Shown: positions 1-11,734 of the stretch, piece after piece | How the letters are laid out: every line of letters starts with the position of its first letter | Numbering within the stretch: the stretch's first letter is position 1 | NCBI GenBank assembly: GCA_022495995.1 | Contig: JAFEMH010001490.1 | Location: 372,001-436,000 of the forward strand | Length of the DNA: 64,000 nt | Source of the DNA: Adenophora triphylla var. japonica | Lineage: Eukaryota; Streptophyta; Magnoliopsida; Asterales; Campanulaceae | Direction: 5' to 3' | Notes under the pieces: generated by a model | Seen by the model: only the letters and a program-made list of their open reading frames with translations | Databases searched by the model: none | What the model was told of the DNA's origin: nothing | Translations under genes and position numbers: made by a program

Positions 1-1058
1 TTTCTTCCAGCCTTTAGCTTGTGGGGATAGGATGAGGTGAGCAGGGACCACAAAGAGATGTTGGCCTCGTGTTTGCTTCAACCGGGTGAGCACGGGGTCC
101 TCTTTTCCGGGTTAGGAGCTTCTACTGCCTTAGCATAAGGGCGGCGGTTCTCCTCGAGTGCTTGATCTCGTGGCCTTCTTATCTCTGCTTTTAGGATTCC
201 TTGGAAGATTTGCCCGGATCGGGTCAACAGTTAACTTCCTCATCGCTGCTTCTTGACTGGATTTCTTCAACGCCGCTAAGGTCAATGGGGGAGCCTTTTT
301 GGCTATCGGCCACCGGGTTCCCGACGAAGTCTAGCAACGGTGAGGGGCCGAGCCAGACCGGTTCCTTCCCGGGCGGCCCTTATAACCGCTTCCCAAGTCA
401 CGTGCTTTGAGTCCTGGGTTGTGTTGTTGCCCCCTGTATGGCCCACAGAGCTAGGGCATCCCCCGATTCGCTCTCATAGCCTGTCTTGCTCATAGTTATC
501 ATGCAACAAGAGTCGCTATTGTCGGGGCTCGGGGGCTTTTCGATCTCATCCCCTGGATGGCCCACAGAGTTATGGCTATCAGCCTCCATTTCATCATACA
601 TCCTTTTTCTTTCGATCTTGCAAGTAGGGCAGCCACAAGTGAAGGATAGGCAATGTTCCCCCTCAGAGTTTGATGTAGCAGCTCGATAGATCTGTGTCCA
701 AATAAGGAGCACCCGGTCCATTGTCAGCACCGGAGCAATTAGGAAGGCGTCATGTGGATTCATAGGTATGAAGGCCACTGGGAGACGTTCGTGTCAATAA
801 CCCTTTTCGTGATTGCAAGCACTCGCCGCGCTCAAGCTGCCCGGTTGTGACCCTTACGGTTGTTATGCCATCCGTTCTCGGGAAAGAAGAAAAAGATCCG
901 ATGACGTTTACGAATTCTTCATCTTCTCGGTGGCCGAAACCCTCCGTTCTCGACCGGTGCTTCAATAAACCCTTTCCATTCACCAACAGTTCTTATAAGG
1001 AACGTTGTGTTCTAGGATTTCGGATATGTACGGATCCGGGCGCGGGCTTTGCTGTCCC

Positions 1059-3958
1059 TCATCCTCTCGAAGTATCCGGACACCGACCGCATGTGCATCT
1101 TACGAGGTGCGCTTCTTGGGGACCCATCCCCGTTGGTATTTGACTTGTGTTTTCCGGTGGTTCTTCATCGTCACTTGCCGACAACCAACCATTGTGCCTA
1201 TTTCCGCATGATTGTTCCAGGTTGTTTCCGGATCTGGGCCTCGCTGACTCTTCGCTCTCGTCATCATCATCGTCGCCGCTGCCATCGGAATCATCTTCCC
1301 ATACTACCGGGATTTCGACCGAGAGGGAACGCCGATCAAACCCGTTAGGGGAATATGGGTGCGTGCACTGCGAATTGTCATATGCTCCCATTCCCGGAAG
1401 TGGTAATTGTGACTCGGCTTCTCCTCCCAAAACCGGGGGAAGAGTGAGAGGGGGTGGCACGTATTTGACACCAGTAGAATGTAGAAGGATTCTTCCTCCT
1501 CGATTCTTCGCCACCGCCTTCGGGATCGTATTCGACTTCTCCAACAGCCGCTTGCGAAGTGTACTAGCTCCAGATGTTCTTCGGCTTCTTGCCGATAAGC
1601 CCCAAGACAGCGCCCGCCGAAGCTTTCTTGTTCGATTCTTCTCGATTGTTCCAACCATCTTGTGTAAATGGTTCTCTCATGTTTTGACCGAATCAGCTTC
1701 TTCGGTATTGGCCTTCCCTTCATCCGAGAAATAGCAGCCTCGTATTTTTGCAGAAATCTCTGACATGATACCAAGGTGGGTTGATTCGTTCGATATCCTC
1801 AAGGCTGAGGGGGAATCCGAACTCAGGATCCTCGACGAGGTTGGCCACGGGTATTTGGGGACCTTCATCAGCATCTTCCCGGGCATGCGAAGGTTCTCCG
1901 CATTCAATCATGTTTACTCGATTATGGTTCCTCGCGTAGGATTTTTGATCGTATTAGGCCCTTCGGGGCCTTCCAACTTTCCTTGCTCTATCGCCCCTGG
2001 ATTGCCTTTTTCGTAGTAAAGCAGCTTATCTCTGTTAGATGTCCATGGGCTTGATGAAAAGCGCAATACTTTGTAGTATCCACGGAGCATTCGGATTCCC
2101 GGGTTGGAAATTCTCCAAAGGCCGCAGCTAAGCCTTCTTTCACCAGTCCCTAAAGATGTCATTCGTAGGCATTCCAAAGTTTTCGAGATTCATGACTCGT
2201 GATCCGGGCTCGACCGGTTTTCTCGGGAGCAAAAGGAGTTGTGTTATTACATTCCCGTCCCGCATAGTTAATCATTTCTTTGCCTTTAGCAGGAGCAGGG
2301 CGATGTTTGCAGGAGGAGCCCGATATCTCGTAGGCAGTGCGCATCGGTTGCCGATTGTAAGCCTTTTCAAACTTAGCCGCAGAGTTAACCATGGCCCGTA
2401 AGTCTCGAGTACGGGAAGTGACCGAGGAGGCTCTCGATGCGGTTTCGTGCATGACTCGGAAGATGTCCAGCTTGTTCCTCTTCGAAGGAGGGATTGCCAT
2501 TTCACCGAGTTTCGCATTCCACCGCTTGTAGAAGTCCCCAACATTCTCATCGGACGCCGCACCGTTGTTTGTAGGTCAACTCTATTTGTTTCCCATTCCA
2601 AGTTGGCCTTGTATTTTTCTCGTGAAGGCATTGGTAATCTGGTCCCATGTAGCCCTGGCTTCGTGTTTCAAACGGAAGAACCACTTTAAGGCACCGGACT
2701 TCAAAGATAGATCGAAATAGTCGCCTAACCGCTGATTGGTGCACCCTTTGGCCTTCATTGCCAAGGTATATGTGTCCAGATGAGTTTTCGGGAATGCAAT
2801 CCCATCAAAGAGATCCAGATTAGGCATCACGAATTTGTGGGGCAGAGGAACAATGGAGTCCGGGTTCGTAGGCCGGAAGGCAGATTTCTTAGCGGTCAAT
2901 TCGGCGATCTGCGCTTTCATTTCCTTGTGTTGCTCCATGAACCAGGCCAGATGAGGGTCTTGTGGCAGAGCCATGGCATTCAAGCTAGTGGCTGAGTTAG
3001 AGAGAGGAGCTACCACCGGCGGCAGATCGGGTGGAGGGAACGGCCGATCCAGGACGTAGGTGAAAACTCCGTCCTTGGCCCAAATTGCCCTGGGAGCATG
3101 AGTAGGAGCTTGGGCGAAGGGATAGAACCTTGCGGCCTGCTGTTGATTTTCAACTGGCAAAGTAGGTGGAGGTAGCCCCGATGTAGCCGGATAACTTGGA
3201 TTTCCAGAATGGGGCCCATAAGTAGGCTTAGATGTGGGCTGCTGTCCTTGACTGTTGAATTGCATGGCTGGCTGAGGCGAGGGTGTATAACCCGGGGGGT
3301 ACTGCGGTCCTGGTGATTCGGATGACACCGGGATGGAGGCTTGGTAACCCATAGAAGTCTGAGTGAGGAACGGATTTGTGTGAGGAGCAACGAACTAGTA
3401 CTATTCTCGAGGAGGGGCTCGATCGTGGCCCGTAACCAAGTTGTGGCGGCATTCCGAACCGTGGCCGTTGCCGTGAAGGTCCTGGATTGATCGGTTTCGA
3501 ACCGAGGTGGCATTCCAATTTGTTGGGGCATTCCGAGATAACCCCAACCATGAGAAGACATTCCGTATCGACTTTGTCCCCACCGAGGGACCGTGAACCG
3601 ATTTCAGGCCGTCTGCCGCATGGATCCAGTGGTCTCGTGGTCGGGAGCCGGGCCGACCCGAAGACCGAGGAACATGGGTTCTCGTAGTGGCACCATAGGA
3701 GGTGGGTGGTGGCATCCTGGAGTAGTCGTGGCGACCGAGAGTGGGGTTGGCATCCTCGTCTTCTTCCACGGTGAAGGTGCCATCGGGATTGAGGCCGGCG
3801 GCCGTACCATGGCTCTTAATAGCCTCCATAAGGCCGTTTAGCCGTGCTTCCCGTCGTAACCTCGTACGTTCGCTAACCGATTCCACACTTTGTTCCGTCC
3901 GAGGGGTCCCGGGAGGCGGAGTGACAATATCCCCATCATTACCGGCTGACGCGTACAT
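1059..3958 (-). pseudogene. broken gag of retrotransposon A
   Basis: The gag reading is split over frames: 3958-3401 (charged, Pro/Arg-rich N-terminus), 3352-2582 (256 aa with the gag core PNLDLFDGIAFPKTHL and LKWFFRLKHEARATW), then 2500-2159 and 1658-1059 in other frames. The 1658-1059 piece holds a very acidic stretch (DDSDGSGDDDDDESEE). At least two frameshifts interrupt the core between about 2630 and 2440, because the continuation of the same domain (RRP.., EMAIPPSKRNKLDIF) is read in alternating frames. It would have encoded a capsid-like protein; this copy cannot be translated as one protein. Lineage assignment rests on motif resemblance only. Confidence 0.7.
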
Positions 3959-5393
3959 TCAAACCCGGAGTCCGAACAAACGGTGAAGCCGATGACGCGC
4001 TGACTCTTCCCAACTAATCAAACGATGACCCGGTGTCCGAACCAACCTTTGTGAGGAGGCTGCGGGGAAAAGGCACGAGGGTTCGTGTGTCTGGGAATGA
4101 AGGAGGGTAGGTGTTTGGGCTTTGGGCTCATGCAACATGCGGTTATTTGTTCACGTTTACTTAAAACATGTTTTATTAACCTAATCGGTTGGAAAAGATT
4201 GCTCTTCTTTTTCGCAAACTACTCTGGATCCTGGATCAGTGGGCCCCGTCACTACGTCTATAAGCCCCTCGTATTCCACCTGTATTTCGACCTCCCAGGG
4301 TGGACAGCCCCGGGCGAGGGTCCTATAGGGCAAGCGGGTCCCACCGACCGAAAGAAAAACGATCCTAAAAGTCTGGCGGGTAATCGAGTCTTAATGAGCA
4401 TTCGATGTAAATTACGGACAAAGCTGACGTCAAAGTCAAAATCATATCCGAGAGCTCGACAGTAAAGTCGGCATGATTTGGACTGATAAATGTCCACGAT
4501 TGATCTTGACTTGTCGTCAATTAAGCCGTAATTAGGCATGGAATAATCATTAATCCTGGATGACTCGAGTGTCAATCGGGAGTCGTGTATAATTTGTGCC
4601 GGCCGAGCCGAAGTCAAGGCGCCGGCCAATATCTTGGTCAAAGTCTGCGGCGAAAAATCGGGAGAACTTCGACTGATTAGGGTCCCCGAAAGATATTGAG
4701 TCGGTATGCCGACAAAGGCTTGAAAGGAAAGGTCTATACACAGACAGGGCATGACACAGACCAGACTAAAAACCAATCGGGTCTCGGACAAAGTGTGTCA
4801 CGGACAAGTGCATGGTCGACACGAGGCTCCATGGGATGTTTGGGTAGTCCTGTGCTTGCACCGAGAGGCGTAATAAGACCAAACGGGCCGCGACAAGGAT
4901 TTCCCCGGGTTAGGGACGTAGTGTGCAGTGTACGGTCACGTGCGCGTAGTGTGCAAGCAGTCTATCTTCTTTTTCTGAGTAAAATAGAAATTTTTTATGT
5001 GTCTTAAAAATATGATGCATGATTTTTTTTTGAAAATTTTCTTTTTTTTTTTGAAAATTTTTTTTTTTGAATTTTTTTTTGAAATGAGCACATAAGCACA
5101 AGAATTCCGACAGTTAGGGACATGATTCCGACAGTCAAAATTTTGACTTTTTCCAAGGCGGCCAAAACAACACGAAAAATGTGCAAAAATCAACACACAC
5201 AACAAATGATTTTTAAAGCCGGGACGGAAGCTTGACCCTCAAAAGCTTTTCTTTTTTTTTTGAAAACGGTGATACCGGTACGTGGGATTGTTAGACCACA
5301 ATTTATCCCCGACTCGTGTTAGGAGGCGATAACGGAAATTTTAATGATTTCCACCAATATACCAAATATCATTTTTTTTTTAGAAAAAGCTAG
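3959..5393 (-). other. leader region of retrotransposon A
   Basis: This long untranslated stretch between the PBS-like site and gag has no convincing ORF. It contains a T-rich tandem stretch at 5016-5082 (repeats of a TTTTGAAAA type unit). Long leaders are usual for the Tat/Ogre lineage. Confidence 0.5.
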
Positions 5394-5412
5394 TCCCCAG
5401 CAGAGTCGCCAC
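5394..5412 (-). other. primer-binding-site-like motif of element A
   Basis: Read on the minus strand, the LTR end CATCATCACA is followed after one base by TGGCGACTCTGCTGGGGAC, the expected place for a primer binding site. A related sequence (GTGGCGACTCCG) recurs inside the LTR end at 5484-5497. Which tRNA it matches was not checked. Confidence 0.6.
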
Positions 5413-7149
5413 TGTGATGATGTGCCATTCGCGGGAAAATTCGATTTTTCGTTTCTTTGAAAACCAAATAAAACCGGAAAACGGAGTCGCCACGCCATTT
5501 TTGTTTTAAGGGCCAAAACTTTGAAAAATGCCCGAGATTAGAGATTTGGGTTCGGAGGTCATGTTACACGCCGGGAAGGACGTTAGTGTGCACCCGGAAT
5601 GCCTCGTAAAACGAGTCTTCCAAGCTGAAAATCATTTGTGTGTGTGTGTGTGTGTGTTTTGGCCAAAATAAGTTGAAACTCAGAAAAGTAAAAATTGGGA
5701 ATTCTTTATTAGACTTTGGTCAGATCCCATGATTTTTGGTGTGATTTTTGGGTAGAGTTTTGGTGCTCAAAAGATTTTTGGAAGTTGAAGAGCACTTCTG
5801 CCAGAATGAAAAAGGCAGTGGACACTTGATTTTGAAATGGATTTAAGGGCTTCAAAACTTCATAATATGAGAAAACTCAGAGAATGAAAGTTGTTCCAAA
5901 CACCTAAAATAAGATTTCTTTGAAAGAATTTTTCATTTTGGAGAAGATTTGAGGACTCAAAACCTTCTGCAAATCTCAGATATGAGATCTGGACTCCCAG
6001 AGACTGGTGATCTGACCTTCAAAATAAAATTGGGAAAAGGGAGTTTTACTCACGAAAAAAATAAAGTAAAAATATGTATGGAAAGCTCTGGATGTCGGCT
6101 ACAAAAAGTGTTTTGTAGTCAACACCAAATTCCAAGTTTATCTGTGTCCAAAAATTTAGACCATGGACTGGGGTCTTAGAAAATTGCTACTGGACAGCAA
6201 CTTCTTAAGAAGGAAAAACATGATTAAAAAGGGGATTTGGCATCCATGCTTGTCCCCATTTCCCTAGGTTTTGATTAGTGATCACTTGACATTTTAGTGG
6301 TGAATCAACTATATCAAACCATCCTTGGGGTACATTAGGACTAAGCACTTCATTTGCTTGGGAAGGGGAATTTTATCCTTTGAAAATGAGGTTTGATGTA
6401 TGAAAATGAGTTTTAGGGTTTTGAAAATGTGTTTTCTTTGCAAGAAAGTAAGAAAACATTGAAAATAATGTAGATCCTTGTAGAAGATCATCCATGGAGA
6501 TGAACTTCCATGGTGATCTTCTTGGATCTAGGGCAAGAAGATGAATGAACTACATTTTGTAGCTTGAAAATGCATGCATGGATGAATTTTAGGGTAAGGA
6601 GAGGGAGGTTATACCTATTTTCCTTGTGTTTTGTGTTTGAAGGCTTGAATGTAAGAGTGTTTAAGGCTTGAATATGAGAGTGTTTGAGTGAGTGTGATTT
6701 TGGTTGAATAGTGGAGAAAAAGGTGACAATTCTATGGAATTCTCACTGTTTTCTCCCTATTTTCGCCAAAGTGCAGTTGAGGAAATGTGTTCTTCTCTCT
6801 TTTTTTTGAGACTGGAGGGCTTAATTTATAGCCCTCTGAAAAATGCAAACATGTCCGCGCGGATGGGATTGTCAGCGTGCACTGTTCATTAATTACAGCT
6901 TCAGGCTTTGGACACAAGGAATATTTTTCAAAAAAAATCAAATTAACAGCCAGTTTTTGTTCCAGCAGTTTCTATTTTTGGTTTTTGACTATTTCTTTTG
7001 CTTTTTTGATTCCTTTCCTTGATTTATCCTTAAATAACAATGCCCACTTTGCCCTTGCTTTGTTAGAAATGTTAGGAATGTTAGGAATGTTATAACTTTC
7101 GTTAATTTTCTAACGAAAATTCTAACAAGCTCAAATTGGAGCACTTACA
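5413..7149 (-). repeat. 5' LTR of element A
   Basis: On the minus strand it starts TGTAAGTGCTCC and ends CATCATCACA. A minus-strand TATA box (GCTATAAATTA, about 6824-6834) would drive transcription leftward into gag. It contains a (TG)n run at 5639-5656. The right border is fixed by the interruption of element B's antisense ORF, the left border by the PBS-like motif. The second LTR is outside the window. Confidence 0.75.
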
Positions 7150-8296
7150 CCAAGGCTCTGATAGAATTGGGGGTCAAGTACATAGGGAGGCACCGGTTAA
7201 AGTTGAGGAATTCGTTGAAGAAGGGGTCTAGGGGAAGTCTCAGCCCATTCTCAAATTGAGCCCTATAAAAGACGCAGGCCCTATTGTCCTCGCGGACATC
7301 AGCCACAGTCTCCGGTCTCAGTCTCTTCTTCTTTGTCTCCACCTCCTGAAGAGGATGGACGTGGAATTGTTTGGGATCCACATTGTAGGTGGTATAAATT
7401 TCCACCTCCCAGTGAATGGAGGCCACCTCTTTGCCTTTTCTTTTCATGTCACGGCCATGTTTGCCTCCAAGAGCATGACTCTTGCCGCGGGCAGGGGCCT
7501 CCTCCTCAGAATCCTCTCCGAAGGCGTCAACAATCATCGTTGCCTTCTGAGATGTGCCCGCAGCCATGCGGTCTCCCTCCTCGCGGTCATCATCCTCCGT
7601 CTTCGCGCTCGGGGAGCCTAAGAGACTGGAGGATGACCCCTTTGAGGGCTCCACCTCGGCCTCCTCCTCTCTGCCTCCGGTCATCTCACTCTCCAAAGGA
7701 TCAAGGTCCTCGCTACTACTCAGTTCAACTACGGGCACATCAGGGGCCTCGGTCTAGGCTTCTGGATAAATAGTGTTCAAGGGCTCCACGTCTAGGGGGT
7801 TGCTCCAATCCTCTGCGGCCTGGCAAGAGTCCTTGTTCATTTGGTTAGGATCCATGAGTTCTACTTTTTCCCAATCAGTTATCACGCTCGGGTTTTGAAT
7901 CGCTCTCCTCACCAATTCTACGGCGTTCAACGTCTGGTCTCTCTCTCGGGGAAACCTGCACAAAACCCCCATCACAAAATTTCTCAATATATTGGTGTCC
8001 CCCAACACCTCTACATCACCGTTCACAAGCACTTTCTTTTTGGCCTCCCACAACCGGGGTAGGATAAAAGGCCCCCACTGATATTTCTCAAAGAAATATT
8101 GAAAACACTCCATAGAAATCCTACGCCAGACAAAGGCCACTTTCCTAAAAATCCCTCCGGACTGTTTACAAACAGCAAAGAGATCTGGAGTGGTTCCATC
8201 TCCTAACTCAGCCGGGCGGACGGGACCAAACTGACGATTCGACATCAGGTCCCCAAAATAAACAGAAAGAGATGAAGAAGAGAAAATTAAAAACAA
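7145..8296 (-). pseudogene. antisense extra ORF (gypsy-type transposon-like protein) of element B
   Basis: Two open stretches, 8296-7754 (180 aa) and 7738-7145 (197 aa), are in the same frame and separated only by a TAG at 7754-7756 and four sense codons. The whole is one ORF of about 380 codons with a single nonsense change. The C-terminal piece has an acidic Ser/Glu-rich region, a KKKR basic patch, and ends FENGLRLPLDPFFNEFLNF then LTPNSIRALV. That resembles the plant 'putative gypsy-type transposon' domain. The reading ends abruptly at 7149 because element A is inserted after ...ALV. A donor-like GTATGTAAC lies just upstream of the first ATG, so the true start may be a later Met. Function unknown. 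Confidence 0.65.
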
Positions 8297-8425
8297 AAGT
8301 TACATACGGATTATGACGGGGAGCAAGAAAGCAACAAGCAAACTTGAAAAATCTCAGTAATCTCTCTCTAAATAACGGTATAAGAACTTGAAGGCGTAAA
8401 GAGGCGAATGGGCAGAAGGGTTTTG

Positions 8426-8433
8426 TATTTATA
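8426..8433 (-). promoter_or_regulatory. TATA box for the antisense ORF of element B
   Basis: The minus strand reads CCTTATAAATACAAAACCC about 130 bp upstream of the antisense ORF, followed by a plausible 5' leader. This would give the antisense ORF its own promoter, opposite to the LTR promoter. Confidence 0.45.
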
Positions 8434-8857
8434 AGGGCCTTCCAATACGGGTTAACCCATGTAATCCATATTAATTAGCTCACAAAACCGTTCCCCTCGG
8501 GTCTCCAACCGGCGCAAACGTTGGATATTCGAAATTTGGGCGGTTAGCATTTATTGCACCCCTCGGATGGCTGACACGTACCCCCGTACCTGTCACGCGC
8601 TGTCCCTTCACCTGCCCAGGGGTCCACTAGTTAACCGGGAGGCAGAGCAATGTTAACTGGGAGGCAGAGCAATGAGGCTTCTCCAAGCTTCCTCACGTGC
8701 CTCCCACACGTGCCTATTTTGCACGGGAGGCAGAACAAAGACCAGCGAAAAACACAAACACTGGTGCCCGCCTAAGGAGCGATCTGACTGAACCGAGCTT
8801 AACTAGTAGCTCCTCGCTCAGACCATAAATAATCATTCACTTGGAGCTAGGGGCCAC

Positions 8858-9717
8858 TGATGAGCCCGGACCACCTAGACCGGGCCCAAGCTCGGTCTGG
8901 TCCAAAGGCCCAATATGACGTGGCGTATCCTAGACCGCCAGAGTCAAGACCGTGGACAGATAGACCCTCAGGGTCAGGACCGCGTTCCTCTCATCCCATC
9001 CCCGTCAAGACCAAAGGGATCCTGACCGTCAGCCTAGTGACCACATGAGTTATGACCGCAACATCCGTGCTCGCGTCAATTACCATTGACCGCGCCTAAG
9101 GTGTTGACTGCGGTCTCATACCTGACTCCCGGTTATCTCACCAGACTTCCGGTTGATATCAAAGCTTATTGAGCAAGCTACCTCACTGGCTCTGACACGC
9201 AAGTAGCCGTCTTACTCCCATCGCATTAAATGCATGGCTCAGGCGCCTACTATTTCATTTAATGCGCCGCGCCGAATACACGGCTCCTGTCCACATCAGC
9301 GACATCCCCTCTGGCAGTGAATCTTCCTTCCCTGACAGACCCAATCAGATGCGAACACGTGTATGCGGTCAAAGACTAAAGTGCCCTTTAGGGCTGACCT
9401 CATGGCTTACGTCAGCGAGCAGCTCCCCATTGCCTATAAATAGAAGACCTTTATCCCCTTGGGCAAGGTAAGTGCCAAATCTATATTGTAAGTCATATTA
9501 CTCAAACCCTAAACACACACACACACATTCAAGGCATTTCAAGCCTTATAAATCTCAGTATTCTTACTCTCACACCCGAGGACCTGAGTTGGATTAACTT
9601 CCAACTTTGACCTTAACGGTGCTTCGTTTGTGTTGTGATCATAGGTACCGCACCAACCAAATATATTCTGCCAGATATCCTATAACCGTTCTGATCCTGA
9701 AATATTTGGCATCATCA
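8858..9717 (+). repeat. 3' LTR of element B
   Basis: It starts TGATGAGCC and ends GGCATCATCA, an inverted terminal match typical of LTR ends. A TATA box (CCTATAAATAG, 9433-9442) lies in the second half and is followed by a CA-rich transcribed part. No sister LTR is in the window, so age cannot be read. Confidence 0.7.
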
Positions 9718-9875
9718 ATGTCGACGTACATAAATTTTCACTTGTTACAAAAATATCGTCACAAATTTAAAAACATGTCTTTCATAATCACTAAGACTAG
9801 AAAAGACATATATTTTGTGATTTAGCTGACGCTCTAGTAAATAGGTTTACCAGCTTTAATTTGAGCACGAAAGTT

Positions 9876-10338
9876 TTTTTTTTTTTTTGATTACCCAGGT
9901 TCCCCAGCTTCGCCGGATCAATCCTGGACCACAAGGTACCGGCCCCTCAGTATGCTGGCAGAGGTAAATCGCGGGATGTGCCCTATGCAGCCAGGGTGGC
10001 AGCACCCCTTATACTCCTGGCCCCAAGGAAGCCCTCCTACAAGGCAATTACACTCTTACAACACCAAATGGCTGCTCCAGCTGCTCCTGTCGAGGCAATT
10101 ACATCACTATCACAACACCAAATGGCTGCTCCAGTGCTCGTGCCAAGATTTGAACTCCCCACACTGAGGTTGCAAGCCCAGCAGTGCTGCTTCCTTAACT
10201 GCACGGATGTTCCCCGGGGGACTCCTAAAGACCCTGAAACCCAAGGTAGGAATTAAACCACAAAGATTTCCCTTGGGGGGAATCGAACCGATGACCCCCC
10301 TTCGGAAGGCCGCCATTATACCACTGGGCCCATTAGGT
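9876..10338 (-). mobile_element. SINE with two tRNA-like modules and poly(A) tail
   Basis: A 463-bp element is flanked by a 13-bp target duplication, GAGCACGAAAGTT (9863-9875) and GAGCACTAAAGTT (10339-10351), differing at one base. On the minus strand it ends in a poly(A) tract (the T run just after 9875). Its head has a Pol III A-box-like TGGTATAATGG (10324-10314) and a perfect B box GGTTCGATTCC (10289-10279). A second tRNA-like block follows, with A-box-like GTTAAGGAAGC (about 10199-10189) and B-box-like GTTCAAATC (10155-10147). The body has a direct repeat around CACCAAATGGCTGCTCCAG (two copies, 10060-10135). Neither tRNA-like block folds as a full tRNA. Confidence 0.8.
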
Positions 10339-10446
10339 GAGCACTAAAGTTAATGAGATGAGAGGAATGGAATTGCTCATTTTGTGGCTAATGGGAGGGA
10401 GGGAGGGAATCATCAAATTTTTGTAAGAGTCTCTTACATAAGTTAT

Positions 10447-10738
10447 ATTTCCTCCGTTCCATTTTAAACTTCACCTTTTGTCAAAACGGATATCTCATTA
10501 GAAGCTTAACCTTTTTCTAAAATGGCAAAAAAATTTTACTATTTCACCCACTCATTCTCTCTTCTATTTCACTTTTATACTCACAAATCTTTTCAAATTT
10601 ACTATACCCTTCACTCATTCTCTCTCCTATTTTACTTTTACACTCACAACACTTTCTAAACTTACTTTTTTCCTTAATTTGTGTAATTTTTCAAAAGAAT
10701 GAAGCATGTAATGAAACGGAGTAATGAAACGGAGGGAG
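10447..10738. mobile_element. Stowaway-like MITE
   Basis: Degenerate terminal inverted repeats (TTTCCTCCGTTCC at left, GGAGGGAG at right) lie inside a TA duplication. The interior is rich in ACTCATTCTCTCTCC motifs shared with the other MITEs of this window. The right end is partly duplicated (GTAATGAAACGGAG). Confidence 0.7.
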
Positions 10739-10931
10739 TACTAATTTTTATTTTAATAAAGGCAAATTCAGTTTAAAATAGTGAATGCTTCATTACATTA
10801 GGTCCTTGAGTCAGTCCTAGGAGGATGACATGCACTTATTAAGTCAATCTATGACCACTGGCCAGTAACGTACAAGTATAATTTTGAAGTGGAATCAGTT
10901 AATTTTATAGGAGCTGAGCAATATTATATTA

Positions 10932-11205
10932 CTCCCTCCGTCCCGGATCTTGGTGTCTAGTTTGACATTTCACGTAAATTAAGGAGAGAGTATTATATTG
11001 AAAGTGTTGTGAGTGTGAAAATAAAATAGGAGAGAGAATGAGTGGAGGGAATAGTAAATTATAATGGTTTGTGAGTATTAAAATAATGTAGGAGAGAGAA
11101 TGAGTGGAGGGAATAGTAAAGATTCCTTTCCATTTTAGGAAATGTGCACGTAGGTTTGGGACGCCCAAAATGGAAAGTGTGTCCGTAGGTATGGGACGGA
11201 GGGAG
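10932..11205. mobile_element. Stowaway-like MITE
   Basis: This 274-bp element has ends CTCCCTCCGTCCC and GGGACGGAGGGAG and is flanked by TA on both sides. It lies about 530 bp upstream of the NAC gene and may be part of its upstream region. Confidence 0.85.
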
Positions 11206-11734
11206 TATATTATATTATATTAATTAAGCACAAGGTAATGGCTGTGTGTGACCTCATTCTATCTCTAGTATGTCGTTGCATTGCACGAGTATCATGAGGA
11301 GAGATGTTGGAATTGGAATTGGAAGATAGCGGTGGTTCCAAAAGACGTTTTCTAATAGATTTTAAGGTCGAAGGTCATAGTTAAGATGGAGGCGTGTCTC
11401 CCTCCCGCTCTCAATCTCTCTCCATCTCCCATTTCTGCACTTGGGGAGGGCCCCACAATCCTAACCTCCAGACCTCTTACTCTTTCTTGTTGGTGGTTAG
11501 TTCTTTTCTTTCTTAACCTCCCCCACCACACCCCAAAAGTAAACTAAGCTGATGGGCTTGATATTGATACTCAAACTTACTTACTCATGCACCCATCCAT
11601 CCATCCATAATAACCATATATATAACCATCTTCCTCTTCTCCACTTTTTACGCACATCTCTCTCTCTCTCTCTCTCTCTCTCTTCACTAGCACTAGTACA
11701 TGCAGTAGCTACTACTCATGCACTAATCTTCTTC
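11206..11734 (+). promoter_or_regulatory. upstream region of the NST-type NAC gene
   Basis: It contains a TATA-like CCATATATATAACC at about 11606-11618 and a (TC)n run at 11655-11684 in the probable 5' leader. No other coding sequence is visible. The transcription start is not determined. Confidence 0.4.

Larger units (their letters stand above)
1..7149 (-). mobile_element. Ty3/gypsy Tat/Ogre-like retrotransposon A (cut by window edge)
   Basis: This is the 5' part of a minus-strand LTR retrotransposon. On the minus strand the order is a 1.74-kb 5' LTR (7149-5413), a PBS-like motif TGGCGACTCTGCTGGGG directly after it, a 1.4-kb leader, and then a broken gag running off the left edge. The gag resembles that of the Tat/Ogre lineage: a proline-rich N-terminus followed by the retrotransposon gag core (FDG..FPKTHL, then W..F.L). 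The right end lies inside a codon of the antisense ORF of element B, so A is a later insertion. CCAAG at 7150-7154 is the expected target duplication; its partner would lie beyond the window. Pol is not in view. Confidence 0.8.
7150..9717 (+). mobile_element. 3' part of a plus-strand Tat-like gypsy element B
   Basis: This remnant carries, from left to right, an antisense extra ORF (8296-7145), a spacer with that ORF's promoter, a purine-rich tract (GGAGCTAGGGG, before 8858) and an 860-bp LTR (8858-9717). The LTR TATA box points right, so the element is plus-oriented and this is its 3' end. Extra ORFs in either orientation between pol and the 3' LTR are known in the Tat lineage. The rest of B lies left of element A, which is inserted in it. 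Confidence 0.7.

Noticed and set aside
1147..1734. 195-aa plus-strand ORF in element A
   Set aside because: Opposite to the gag reading; Ser-rich antisense of an acidic coding region.
10256..10335. Stand-alone tRNA gene on the minus strand
   Set aside because: A and B boxes are good, but acceptor and anticodon stems do not pair. It is the head of a SINE.
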